From Chionoecetes opilio (lineage: Eukaryota > Arthropoda > Malacostraca > Decapoda > Majidae): a stretch of 64,000 nt of DNA. A program made the position numbers and the translations under genes. The stretch covers positions 42,501-106,500 of the forward strand of contig JACEEZ010021684.1 of assembly GCA_016584305.1 (NCBI GenBank), read 5' to 3'. This document shows, piece by piece, positions 33,094 through 43,535 of the stretch. The first letter of the stretch is position 1, and the number at the start of each line of letters is the position of its first letter. The notes under the pieces were generated by a model, which had not been told where the DNA came from, made no database searches, and saw nothing but the letters and a program-made list of their open reading frames with translations.

Positions 33094-33489
33094 GGTAGGT
33101 AGTTATTATTTTGGGGGGTCATAGGATTTAGCGTGGAGTAAGGATGTAACTGGGGGAACTCTCCCACTTTATAATTACCGTTTTAGAGGTACTGAAGGAT
33201 TTGTGGAAAGTCTTGATAATATCTTGAGACGTCTTGATATTGATCATTTTATTTTTTTCGGATTTATCATGGTACTAAACCACCCCACACTCTACGAACC
33301 ACTTAGACGACTAAACCAAACCCATCTCTAACCTAAACTAACCGAATCTGATTTAACCTAGACTTAACAGTGTATGCTGAAATAAGGTAGATTTTCGGTA
33401 GGAGAGTACAGTAACGCCATTATTTATTGAAATTGTACCATGGGAAATGGGGTTCAGAAATACTTCGTAGAATGAAGAAATCCTACACG
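33094..33489. other. AT-rich stretch with no recognised feature
   Basis: I see no gene, repeat array or match to other parts of the window, apart from a few isolated CCTAA-like words. Confidence 0.45.
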
Positions 33490-35265
33490 ATGATGTAGAT
33501 AAGAATCCTGTGGACTTTGAAAAAAAAAAGGGCCCCACTCCCAATCTTAATACCCACCCATTTTAGGGTGGGTATTATTAATGTGGGATACATTATCCAA
33601 GTAACTAGACAATACCTGGAACTGTCGCCGATAGGAATTCTCGCATGTGAGAAAACGATTCCTATTTTTTAGCCTGAACAGTTAGATTAGGTTAGGTTGC
33701 CAGTTGACTATATGTCTAGGCTAGGTTAGTGATTGAGCGGGGGTGATTACCCCCCAGCTCAGCACGAAAATAATACCGTACTGGACCTATACAGTAGAGA
33801 TGGGTTAGTGAAATGAAGGCCTGCATTCTATTGATTTTTATGTGCTTTAACCCCACAATTTCAGTGGTCGTGAACTTGCCTAGAATAACATCTCACTACC
33901 CCAGCTTCCATCATTGAATCATTCATTTAATACTTTCGCATTACTCACATACCATCTCTTAGAGTTGGAGTAGAATGTACCTACTCTTCTCAGACATCCT
34001 TGCCCACCAATCATGATCCTTTATCCTCTACACACTCTTCTAGGTAAATATGCAGTTTCAACCAATACTCCCTTATGACCAATACTCTTCTGACATAACG
34101 GGGGGGGGGGCTACGCCCTCCAATACCCCCTGCTAGTTACTAATCTAACTCGGGCATTGATTACGTAACCTAGCCTCACTGGGGGGGGGGGGTCGCCCCC
34201 CCCAGACCCCATGTGTTATTTTTTCATTTCCGACAGCTTTTGTGTGGGTTAGAAATACTCCTTATAATAAGAACGAAACGTTCAGGGTACTTAAAACCAC
34301 CGATTGGTTGTGTTATATTGTATTGGTCTATACAGCACTTAGAAAAAAAAAAAAAAAAAAAAAAACTTTATGTATTTCACTTTTGCACCTACAGTATACA
34401 TGCATTCCACGCACTAGTACACCGGTGCTCGAATGTCTTTTATCTTTGCCTCTCCGTAGCATTGATGAGAGGAGGATGCAGTCAGTTCGTACACAAGTTG
34501 TTTCGTACACCAGTAGATTCGATCATTCGTAGACCTAAAAGTTGTTTCGCAGTCTATATGAAACTATAGTCGTTTCGTACACTCAGGTCAGAGTTTAACT
34601 TGATGACTAGAGTTACGAATCGACACACCAGGTATATATGTACGAAAAACTCAAAATCAGTGTACGAAACAGCTAACAAAACCTGGGTACGAAACAACTT
34701 GTGTACGAAACTCCCTGTATTGCTAGTCCATCCGTATCCTTCACTTGACTCATTCTCTCCATCTCATCCTTGTCTCCTATTCTCCTCCTTCACTTCCCGC
34801 ATCTTCCTCTCCCATATCATCTTCTCTATACACTTCTAGGTAGCACAAGACACATTTCTTTTTTATTTGCACTTAATTTCACTCATTCCAGTCACCTATA
34901 GGCATTCGGCAGCATACCATTCATTGCACCCTTTTTTTTTATTCACATTCCCCCTACAGCGTCCTGACCAACCATAAACAACTCAACATGAAATAAACAA
35001 CTAATAACATAACTTTATATGGCTTGTATATTAGAAAAACCTTCATCATGCGACCCTACGAACAGTGTGCAAGTGGTCCTCAGCAACCTTAGCACTACGG
35101 TGGAACAGCGAACAAATATGGCGGATGGATGTTCGCAAAGATCGTTTGATAATACCTCTAAACGCGTTACGAACGTTCCAAGATCAATCTAAGTGCAAAG
35201 ATGATCTTAGAGACGCGTTACGAACGTTCGAACATCCGGCCCTAGATCTTTAAGAGGAGATGCTG
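33490..35265. repeat. Repeat-unit fragment E (clean copy of the unit tail)
   Basis: It aligns in order with 8355-12390 of copy A and 15905-19390 of copy B: the palindrome, GTTGACTATATGTCTAGGCT, ACATCCTTGCCCACCAATCA, GAACGAAACGTTCAGG, GATGTTCGCAAAG and ACGCGTTACGAACGTT. It lacks several hundred bases between about 8850 and 9200 and between about 11000 and 12290 of copy A. It could be the continuation of copy C beyond the LINE. Its base quality is much better than that of A or B. Confidence 0.75.
34481..34716. mobile_element. Small MITE with TTTCGTACAC ends
   Basis: The left end reads TTCGTACACAAGTTGTTTCG and the right end is its complement (CGAAACAACTTGTGTACGAA), giving inverted ends of about 28 bp. 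The centre matches 58803-58945 and, inverted, 4725-4870. No frame of note is present. It sits inside fragment E, and copies A and B lack it. Confidence 0.7.
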
Positions 35266-35564
35266 AATCGTGGACAAAATCACGAAGGCCAGGCTTGTCT
35301 GACACAGCTTTAAAACATTTTGTTCCTCTCTATCTCTCTGTCTACGTTCACAGACTCCATGTTGTTCCCCAATCTATCGCTCACCTCACGTGTATTAATT
35401 GTTTATTATTTTACTGTACTGTAATACTAATGGTTGTTTCGTATCCCAAGCTGTTTACCATTTATGTTACCCTTATCTGTATTGTTATTACAGGTAACAG
35501 GGGTCAACCCGAGTAAGACTACTTACAAGTGTTGATGACACTGTAGGGGAGGATTGCCTCAGAA
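35266..35564. other. Unassigned stretch
   Basis: There is no recognised gene or repeat between fragment E and the left end of the next transposon. Confidence 0.45.
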
Positions 35565-35905
35565 TAGTCCAGTCAATCTAGCTGATTTTTTGGCAGAACC
35601 TCAAACAAATTGCTAACAAAGGTTTTTAACTTGGATATTGGGCATGAATAACCTCTCTTTCGGATAAAAAAAAGTTTACCAAAATTAACCTTGCCGAAAG
35701 GGGTCAACGGCCGCCATCTGTAAAATCCAACGGGGAAGATCTCCGACCCGCCGCCACAAACGGTTTTTTCCTCCTCTTATCCATAATAATTAAGCTAGGT
35801 CAATAATTTTTTTACACCAAATGCATGACTATGTACTGCCATTACCATACAATTTTCATCAAAATTGGTACAGTAGTTTTTGTGCAAAAAAATTAAAACC
35901 GATAA
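35565..35905 (+). repeat. Left inverted arm of the 3.6-kb transposon
   Basis: It pairs with 38868-39192, with small differences near the tip. It holds GGGGTCAACGGCCGCCATC at 35700-35718, and the same 19-mer recurs in direct orientation just inside the arm at 35907-35925. Confidence 0.85.
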
Positions 35906-36050
35906 AGGGGTCAACGGCCGCCATCATTTGGCAAGCACTCTACCCAGCTTTATTTCCTTTAATCCTCATCTCTGTATTTCCTTTAATATTTTCTCCACTT
36001 TCTGTCCACTCTCTTTTTCTTATATTTCTGCTGTGAAATAGTCTTTCAGA

Positions 36051-37199
36051 CTAAACAGCGTCAACTTCATTACTCACTCATTATTAGCGAAAGCCTATGA
36101 TTTGCCATTTTCACATGTCACTGAGGATGATCAACCCAACACTGATGCAGAAGAGTCATTTCCTCAAAATGAAGACCTGAAGGAAGCTCAGGGGCTATTG
36201 AAAGGTCTCCTTGATGGGACTGAGACATTGGATAATGTTCTGTCATCAGAGTCTGTGACCAGGATTGACAAGAGAATCAACCATGTGAAGGATGCGATGG
36301 CTGACCAGCGAACAGCAAAATTGTGGATTCAATACCTTGATATGGTGAAGATCCTGCAATTGTTTATCAAGGCAGAGCGCACCGGGAACTGGGAATTGCA
36401 CCTTGACGCTGTAAGGAAAATGCTGCCAATATTCGCTGCAGCAGGACACATCCTATATGCAAAGTCGGCCTACTTGTACTTGCAGCAAATGGAGGGGCTG
36501 CCGACAAGCCATCCTGAAGTGTACCAGAAATTTTCTGAAGGATTCCATGTGATTAGACGGAGTGATCGCTACTGGGCTGGCTTGTCGACGGATCTGGTTA
36601 TTGAGCAGGTGCTAATGAGAAGCATGAAGACGTCTGGAGGTCTTACTCATGGCAGAGGAATGGACGAAATTCAACGATTAGTTTGGACGCTATCACTGCC
36701 ATCGTGTGCTGAAATCAAGTTTACAATGCAAGAACTAGCAGGCATTCGTTATGGCACTAGTGACCAGCACCAGGAGGCTACTTCAGCAAGAAAAGAGCGA
36801 GATGTGAGGGATACATGGAAGCTCGTTGCGTTTCTCCAGACATATGACCCTTTCACGGAAGATCCGTCCATTCACAGCATTTCAAGTGGAGTAACTGGAG
36901 ACAAAAAGGTGAATGTGGACAAAGCAAACTCCATAGGAGAGACAATCATAGCTTCAATGGTTGGAAAAAATGTCCACGAGTACACTTTTAAAAGAAAGGA
37001 TCAGGCAATTACACTTGGGTCAAAAGTTTCGCTCAGCAAAGATGAAGCAGTTGAGACTGATCCACAACTCCTATTCCAGAGACTGTGTGTGCTATCTACC
37101 AATGAACCCTCAACTCAGCAGCAGCAAGAACATTTCCAGTATGAGCTTTGTGGTTACCCACCTGCACTTTTTAATTCTTTCGGACTGCCGCGAGAGGCA
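36051..37199 (+). CDS. Transposon protein, N-terminal half (family unnamed)
   Basis: The frame is open from just after a plausible splice acceptor (TCTTTCAG, ending 36049) and has no obvious ATG at its start, so an upstream exon is likely or the gene is 5'-deleted. The product is mostly alpha-helical. Recognisable blocks are KLWIQYLDMV, FIKAERTGNWELHL, AAGHILYAKSAYLYLQ, FSEGFHVIRRSDRYWAGL, DLVIEQVLMRSMK and GGLTHGRGM. These occur in a large family of uncharacterised arthropod and vertebrate repeat-encoded proteins. The frame continues to 37340, but from about 37195 the family-like sequence switches to the next frame (one extra base in an A-rich spot, AAAGAAAACC). This half precedes the nuclease in the same protein. 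Confidence 0.7.
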
Positions 37200-38022
37200 A
37201 AGAAAACCGGCTTTGGCAGACGCAATATGGGAACTGACTTCCCCTGTACAATCAGGTCCACAGTCTTCAGATCCACAGTATCTCTTAGATGGTGGAGCAC
37301 TACTTCAACGCCTCCCATGGCAAAAAGGTCACACATTTGATGAGATCTGTGCCCGATACCGCAGATATGTCACAACTAGATATGGAAAAGCATGCATTGT
37401 CTTTGATGGATATGAAAGTGGTCCATCCATTAAAGACGCGACTCACCGACGCCGAGCAGGGGGCTCTGTTGGTGTTAAGGTGTTACTGACCCCTAAAATG
37501 GTGTTCAAATTAAAAAAGGATGTTTTCCTAGCTAATCAAGAAAACAAACAATTGTTCATCAACTTGCTGGGAAAGAGTTTGGAGGAAGCAGGTTGTAAAG
37601 TAGTCCATGCATCTGGAGACGCTGACGTATTGATTGTGAAGACTGCTCTAGAACTGGCACAGACAGGAGAAACCATTTTGATAGCAGATGACACTGACCT
37701 ATTGGTCCTTCTATGTTATCATGCCAATAGAGATGACGGTTACAATATCTACTTCACGCCACAACCAAAGGTTAGTGCAAAAAGTGTGAAAGTCTGGAAC
37801 ATCAAAGAGATGAGGAAATCTTTGGGAGATGTGGTTTGTTCCAACATTCTTTTCATCCATGCACTACTGGGTTGTGATTGTACATCCAGTGTTCATGGAA
37901 TTGGGAAGGCAGCGTCCCTTCAAAAGGTGATGAACAATAGAAACTTCCTCAAACTGGCAGAAGTGTTTGGCAAGGATGCAGTTCAGAAGGGGTTTAAATT
38001 GAAGCTGGGGAGAAGGCTTTAG
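37198..38022 (+). CDS. XPG/FEN-1-like (PIN) nuclease half of the transposon protein
   Basis: This is the continuation of the preceding frame after a one-base shift; the open frame runs to a stop at 38020-38022. Motifs are VFDGYESGPSIKD, SGDADVLIVKTAL, ADDTDLLVLLCYH and LLGCDCTSSVHGIGK. The acidic residues in GDAD and ADDTD and the glycine-rich GIGK after GCD fit the PIN/XPG fold: metal-binding acids, then a helix-hairpin-helix-like turn. Family members cleave DNA structures; a role in cutting transposon ends is inferred only. The frame ends in FKLKLGRRL, but homologous-looking sequence continues in other frames to about 38385, so the C-terminus is frameshifted. Confidence 0.75.
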   Translation, partial: QRKPALADAIWELTSPVQSGPQSSDPQYLLDGGALLQRLPWQKGHTFDEICARYRRYVTTRYGKACIVFDGYESGPSIKDATHRRRAGGSVGVKVLLTPKMVFKLKKDVFLANQENKQLFINLLGKSLEEAGCKVVHASGDADVLIVKTALELAQTGETILIADDTDLLVLLCYHANRDDGYNIYFTPQPKVSAKSVKVWNIKEMRKSLGDVVCSNILFIHALLGCDCTSSVHGIGKAASLQKVMNNRNFLKLAEVFGKDAVQKGFKLKLGRRL

Positions 38023-38179
38023 TGTGCCTGTAAAATGGTAATGATGGGAAAACATCAATCATCTCCGACTGAGGCGTTTTAAAGGGAAAAAGGTTGTAAA
38101 AAGCTAAAAGTATGTTGGGGCCCAAAATCATTGCCACCAACAAGAGCGCTACGAAATTCCACACCCTTCGAGTTTACTT

Positions 38180-38400
38180 CCAAATTCAGGAATGGAAAAG
38201 GGTTTAGAAACCAGCTAAACCTGACGAGTGGGGATGGAAACTTTCAGATGGTAAATTAAAAACCAATCATGACTGACTTGCCAGCTGGTCCTGTAAATTT
38301 GTTGGCTATAATTAGGTGTAACTGTACTTCAGGGTGTGAAACAGCAAGATGCAGTTGCAGGAAACATGGCATTCACTGTTCAAACTTGGGGTGGTTTTGG
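38180..38400 (+). pseudogene. Cys-rich C-terminal tail of the transposon protein
   Basis: Across two frames the sequence reads as FQEWKG-like, then WGWKLSDGKL, then TDLPAGPVNLLAIIRC. A compact Cys motif follows: CNCTSGCETARCSCRKHG, then C. The Cys spacing (CxCx3Cx4CxC) resembles the CRC/tesmin-type zinc motif and is typical of the tail of this family. The usual second half of the motif is lost after HCSNL. The tail is probably part of the same protein, separated from the nuclease by frameshifts near 38000-38180. Confidence 0.6.
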
Positions 38401-38867
38401 GCAAAGCCTCCACTGCCCAACTCACCACGCCAGATCTTGATGATGATGAAAAATTACCTGTGACTATTCTTGACAAAAAATGTTCTTTGGTCCGTTCATG
38501 AACTTGTTCTGTGGTGGTTATGCAAGAGCCTTGCCCCAGCATTCGACCAACTGACCCATTCCATTTTTGTAAGTTGTACTTATTTTTTGGACCTATTTTT
38601 TTTATGAAATGTCAGGAATAATGTGAAAATTGGGTTGCCTTGAAAAGGCTACTTAGTCTGTTTTTGAAACCCTTTTATATTCATATTTGTATAAGAAATA
38701 AAAAAGCATGAAAACAATGGGGGGGCTAGCCCCATTTTCTGGTGTTAGTTTATTTTTTAAGCATATAGCTACCTATCATTACAATTTAAACCCCAGAAAA
38801 TGCAAGCTGGCTTGGGGGGGCCCCCTGTGTGGGTTTTAAATGCAAAAATTTTTTTTTTATTTCTAAT

Positions 38868-39192
38868 TTACGGTTTTAATTTTTTTGCACAAAAACTACT
38901 GTACCAATTTTGATGAAAATTGTATGGTAATGGCAGTACATAGTCATGCATTTGGTGTAAAAAATTATTGACCTAGCTTAATTTTATGGATAAGAGGAGG
39001 AAAAAACCGTTTGTGGCGGCGGGTCGGAGATCTTCCCCGTTGGATTTTAACAGAGGGCGGCCGTTGACCCCTTTCGGCAAGGTTAATTCTGGTAAACTTT
39101 TTTTTATCCGAAAGAGAGGTTATTCATGCCCAATATCCAAGTTAAAACCTTTGTTAGCAATTTTTTGAGTCAGCCACATTTTGACTAGACTA
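38868..39192 (-). repeat. Right inverted arm of the 3.6-kb transposon
   Basis: It is the reverse complement of the left arm. It holds one copy of the GCGGCCGTTGACCCC motif near 39056-39071. Confidence 0.85.
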
Positions 39193-39195
39193 GAA

Positions 39196-39797
39196 GTGTA
39201 GATTGATGGTAGGACTTCACCGTCCTAGCCAGACACTTCAAATGGTAGTTTTTAATAAAAGGGGGTCGAGCGGTTGTTTATATGGCTTTGTTAATATAAA
39301 GTCCCCAGAACAATAATTTACAATATATATATATATCTGTACACTGTGAGGGCAGTGACAGTCACGTGTTTCCGACGGCCAAGGGAATGGCCGGAACAGC
39401 CCCCAGTAAACTCTGTCTGTTGTCTTCTGTTCCTCTCTCCGGCCAGTTTGCGCATATATGAAGTTTTGGCCGGAATCTGACGGGTTCCGGTGTTCATGTC
39501 TCTCAGGTCTGTTGCACTTGTGTCAGCGTCATCATCCTTGGGCAGAGCGCTGAATGATACACACACAACTTGTGTGTGTAGTCTGGACCCGGGCAGGTGT
39601 TCTACGTGTTGCATCAAGACACAAGGTTGACTGTCCACGTCATCTTTATAGGCCATGGCGTGATACTTCCCTCAAAATAAAACCCCATCAAAAAATGTTG
39701 TTGCCCCCAGACAGAACAGGCGACACACCATCCTGTAGCTTAATTGATAAAATTGTTATAAAACATATAATCTATACCTATTCAGGATCCTAATAAG
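39196..39797. other. Unassigned stretch before the GACA array
   Basis: A minus-strand frame (39318-39656) has a protein-like composition (DDDADTSATDLRDMN and nearby), but I recognise no family and see no start or splice support. A short TA run lies at 39323-39337. Confidence 0.4.
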
Positions 39798-40009
39798 ACA
39801 GACAGACAGAGACAGAGACAGACAGACAGACAGGGCAGACAGACAGACAGACAGACACAAAGAATAAAAGGAAAAAAGACAGACAGACAGACAGAAAAAG
39901 ACAGACAGACAGAAGAGACAGACAGACAGACAGACAGACGACAAAACGACAGACAGACAGACAGACAGAGAGACAGACAGCAGACGACAGACAGACAGAC
40001 AGACAAACA

Positions 40010-40042
<33 letters not shown>

Positions 40043-40279
40043 AAACAGACAGACAGACAGACAAAACAGACAGACAGAGAGAGACAGACAGACAGAAAGA
40101 CAGAAGACAGACAGACGAACAAAGAATAAAGAGAAAAAGACAGACAGACAGACGAAAGACAGGACAGACAACAGACAGAAGACAGAGACAGACAACAGAC
40201 AGACAGACAGACAGACAAAGAGACAGACAGAGAGACAGACAAAAGACAGACAGACAGACAAAAAGACAAACAGAAGAGA

Positions 40280-40333
<54 letters not shown>

Positions 40334-40334
40334 C

Positions 40335-40366
<32 letters not shown>

Positions 40367-40581
40367 GGCAGACAGACAGACAGACACAAAAGAATAAAAG
40401 AGAAATGACAGAAGACAGACAGGACAGCAGACAAAACAGACAGACAGACAGACAGACAGAAAGGGCAAGACAGACAGAACAGACAGAACAGAGACACAGA
40501 AGAGACAGAAGACAGACAGACCCGGGCAGACAGACAGACGACAGACAGAAAAGACAGACAGACAGACAACAGACAACAGAC

Positions 40582-40636
<55 letters not shown>

Positions 40637-41610
40637 CAAAAAAAAAGAGAAAGAAAGACAGACAGACAGACAGACAGACAACAAAAAGGAAGACAGACAG
40701 ACAGAAGACAGGGGCCCGACAGGGCAGACAGACAGAAGACACATTGACAGACAGACAGACAGAGACCCGACCAGAGACAGACAGAAGACAGACAACAGAA
40801 GACAAAGAAGAGACAAAGACAGACAGGACAGACGACAGAGAGAGACAGACAGAAAAGACAGACAGAAAAGACAGACAGACAGAACAGAAAGACAGACAAA
40901 ACAGACAACAGAGAGAAAAGACAGACAGACAGACAGAGACAGACAGACAGACAGACACAAAGAAAAAAAGAAGAAAAGAAGACAGACAGACAGACACAAG
41001 ACAGAAGAGAAGAACCCGACAGACAGACAGACAGACAGACAGACAGAGAGACAGACAACAGACAGAGACAGACAGAGCAGAACAGACACAAAGAAATAAA
41101 AGGGGAAATAGACAGACCAGACAGACAGAACAGACAGAAGACAGACAGACAGACAGAGACAGACAGAGAGACAGACAGACCAAAGAATAAAAGAGAATAA
41201 AAGAACAGACAGACGACCAGAGAAGACAGACAGACGACAGACAGAAAACAGACGCACAAGTAACAGGGACAGACAGAAAAAGGCGCGACTACAGACGGAC
41301 AGACAGAAGCAAAAACAGGAAAAACGACAGACGAGAACAAAGACCACAAAGAATAAAAAAGAATAGACAGACAGAGACAGACAGAGACCAGAAGACAGGA
41401 CAAGAGAAGAGCGACAGAACAGACAGGACAGACAGAGAGAGACAGACAGCAGACAGACAGACAGAGAGAGGGGACAGGGGCAGACAGACAGACAGACGAA
41501 AGACAGAGCAGACTGACAGACAACGACAGAGAACAGATAGACAACGACAGACGAGACAGACGACAGACAGACAGAGAGAGCAGACAGGTAGACAACGAGA
41601 AGTCGCAACT
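39798..41610. repeat. 1.8-kb GACA tetranucleotide array
   Basis: CAGA/GACA units run with interruptions (AAAA, AGAG, GGGC, CCCG). Because no unit phase creates stops on the minus strand, frames of more than 600 codons appear, made of repeated CLSVCLS. These are not genes. A second array of the same type ends the window (62341-64000). Confidence 0.95.
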
Positions 41611-41959
41611 CGTGCTCGTGCTCGCGGCCTTCCCCACAGCCCCAAGGGTGCCGACCCACAACAAATGGAGCGACAATAGTTTACAATTCGGGGGGATGAC
41701 GACGTAGTTTATCATCTAAGACACCACAATCCTAACGAGTGGTACTATCATACACTCCCACGTTTTTAGCGCGTAGTTAACCTTGTCAACTTTAATTAGG
41801 TTAGGGAAAGACGTGTTTTTGCTCCTATTTCACGGGGTTTTGGTGGTTTTCTGTGGAATTAAAGGTTTTTTTTGTGGATTTTTTTGGTGATGGGGGGGAA
41901 AGGAAATTGTCCGAATTGACTTTTTGTGACGTCAGACCAACCACACCCACACCCACACC

Positions 41960-42150
41960 ACCCATACACCGGCGATGGTCAGGTTGACAAGTGACGGCCC
42001 TCCATTCTGTGGGGTAGGCGGTTCGATTCCCCGCGCTCCCGAGGATTTTCACTGACAAATTTGGGGCGGGTTTCTGTCCCCTTTACAAGAGGTGGGGGTG
42101 TTGGTGTGGGGGTCCCACATTGCCCAAAGATCCCGGGAATAATGAGCCTC
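41960..42150 (+). mobile_element. Possible tRNA-derived SINE
   Basis: GGTTCGATTCC at 42019-42029 is a good RNA polymerase III B box. TGGTCAGGTTG about 40 bp upstream is a poor A box. The region is absent from the equivalent place in copy A. No clear tail or target duplication is seen. Confidence 0.4.
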
Positions 42151-42152
42151 CG

Positions 42153-42261
42153 GTAATTATGGGGAAGTTTCACGTTCGTTTTCAGAGACACCAACTATTT
42201 TTCTTGGCCTACAATGGTCTTTTCTAATGGTGTTTTAATGGTTTAAAATTATTTGCCAAAC

Positions 42262-42300
<39 letters not shown>

Positions 42301-42472
42301 AACCTAACCTAACCCTTATGTTTTAAAGAAACCTAAACCTAACTTTAACCACATATATTTTTTTTTTTTTTTTTTTGGGGTTTGCGCAATTAAACTAGCA
42401 CCATAGAACAACACCTATTTAGGCCAGAAAAGTTTGGTGTTCTGAAAACGAACGTGAAAATCTCCCCCATAT
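42153..42472. mobile_element. Foldback MITE, TTAGG-core family
   Basis: The outer arms GGTAATTATGGGGAAGTTTC and (inverted) GGGGGAGATTTTCACG pair, followed by GTTCGTTTTCAGAGACACC and its complement. The centre has an A run, AACCTAACC units and a T run. Confidence 0.7.
42264..42298. repeat. A homopolymer
   Basis: A run of about 35 A in the foldback core. Confidence 0.8.
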
Positions 42473-42540
42473 AACAGAGCTCCAAGCTCGCACTGAGAGG
42501 TAACTGGCGATCGTACCAGCTCGCGTGGACAGACCTTGAT

Positions 42541-42596
42541 AATAACACACACACCACACCACACACCACACAAACACACACACACACACACCCACT
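42541..42596. repeat. CA microsatellite
   Basis: An imperfect CA run, equivalent to 1296-1350 in copy A but now separated from it by inserted sequence. Confidence 0.75.
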
Positions 42597-43009
42597 TCCA
42601 TCTCTCCATTTATGGATAAATTCTACCGTAGAACATTCAGTCGCCGGACAAGTTTTTTTCCTGTACCGACGTTGTGGCGTTTAAAACTTACATTCTACAT
42701 CCATGATTTCGGAAATTAGAATGGGCTATCTGGAGATCTTGTCATTTTGTGTCTTCTTCTGTGTCATAGTAGGGCTATAAATGAACACATTACAAAAATT
42801 TACCAGAGTGGCGTTTTTTCCTGCATAGTTTTTAAGTGTTTTTGGACGAAATCTGGCACTCGTCTTGGTTAATTTTAGTTTCACCCAAACAACGATTTTT
42901 TGAAAGCGCCTTATGTTTTTCTGGGGTGTTTTGAATGAATCTGCTAACCGTTTTCTGTCGCTATTTTTTTATTTTTTTTTTTTTGGCAAAAATGACAACA
43001 ATTTTTTTT

Positions 43010-43180
43010 AAACTGAACCTAACCTAACCTTTACCTATACCTAAAATTTACCTATAAACTAACCTTTACCTATACCTAACCTTTACCTATATCTAACCTT
43101 TACCTATATCTAACCTATACCTAACCTATAAACCCATATCTAAACCTAAACCTAACCTAACCAACTAAAAAACAAATAAC
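43010..43180. repeat. CCTTTACCTATACCTAA minisatellite
   Basis: About eight imperfect units of 10-18 bp, mixed with CCTAA words. Confidence 0.75.
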
Positions 43181-43202
43181 CTTTATCTACCTCAAAACGG
43201 TT

Positions 43203-43382
43203 TATAATGGACGAGAGTTTCGCGGTCGTTTTCAGAGACACCGACATTTTTTCTTGGGCCCACAATAGGTGCTTGTTGTAATGAAGATAGTTTTATTTGC
43301 GCAAGCCCATAACAACAATTTAAAAAGGTATACTTTTTGTGTGTTAAGGTTAGGGTTTGGTTTCATTAAAACCTTTAAGGTT

Positions 43383-43430
<48 letters not shown>

Positions 43431-43535
43431 CCGCAAAATAAAACTACGTATCTCATTAGAACAAGCACCTATTGTAGGCCCAGAAAAATAATCGGTGTCT
43501 CTGAAAAAGACCCGCGAAACTCTCCTCCATTAATT
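43203..43535. mobile_element. Complete foldback MITE, TTAGG-core family
   Basis: Arms of about 105 bp pair along their whole length: ATAATGGACGAGAGTTTCGC, GTTTTCAGAGACACCGAC, CACAATAGGTGCTTGTT, AGATAGTTTTATTT and, on the right, the complements down to CCATTAATTA. The core is short: a GGTTAGG motif with a T run. This is the best type copy for the family. Confidence 0.8.

Larger units (their letters stand above)
35565..39192 (+). mobile_element. 3.6-kb DNA transposon with long inverted arms and a PIN nuclease gene
   Basis: Arms of about 330 bp (35565-35905 and 38868-39192) are near-perfect inverted copies. The tips read TAGTCCAGTCAA and, from the other side, TAGTCTAGTCAA. Flanking GAA at 35562-35564 and 39193-39195 fits a 3-bp target duplication. 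The plus-strand gene inside (about 36050-38400) combines a helical N-terminal part, an XPG/FEN-1-like nuclease and a Cys-rich tail. From memory this matches Academ-type transposons (nuclease domain, short duplications), but I cannot verify that. One or more frameshifts and a short 5' side suggest a recent but damaged or internally deleted copy. Confidence 0.8.

Noticed and set aside
39756..41715. Minus-strand frames of 475-641 codons rich in Cys, Leu, Ser and Val
   Set aside because: They are translations of the GACA microsatellite in three registers and contain only CLSVCLS-type periodic sequence.
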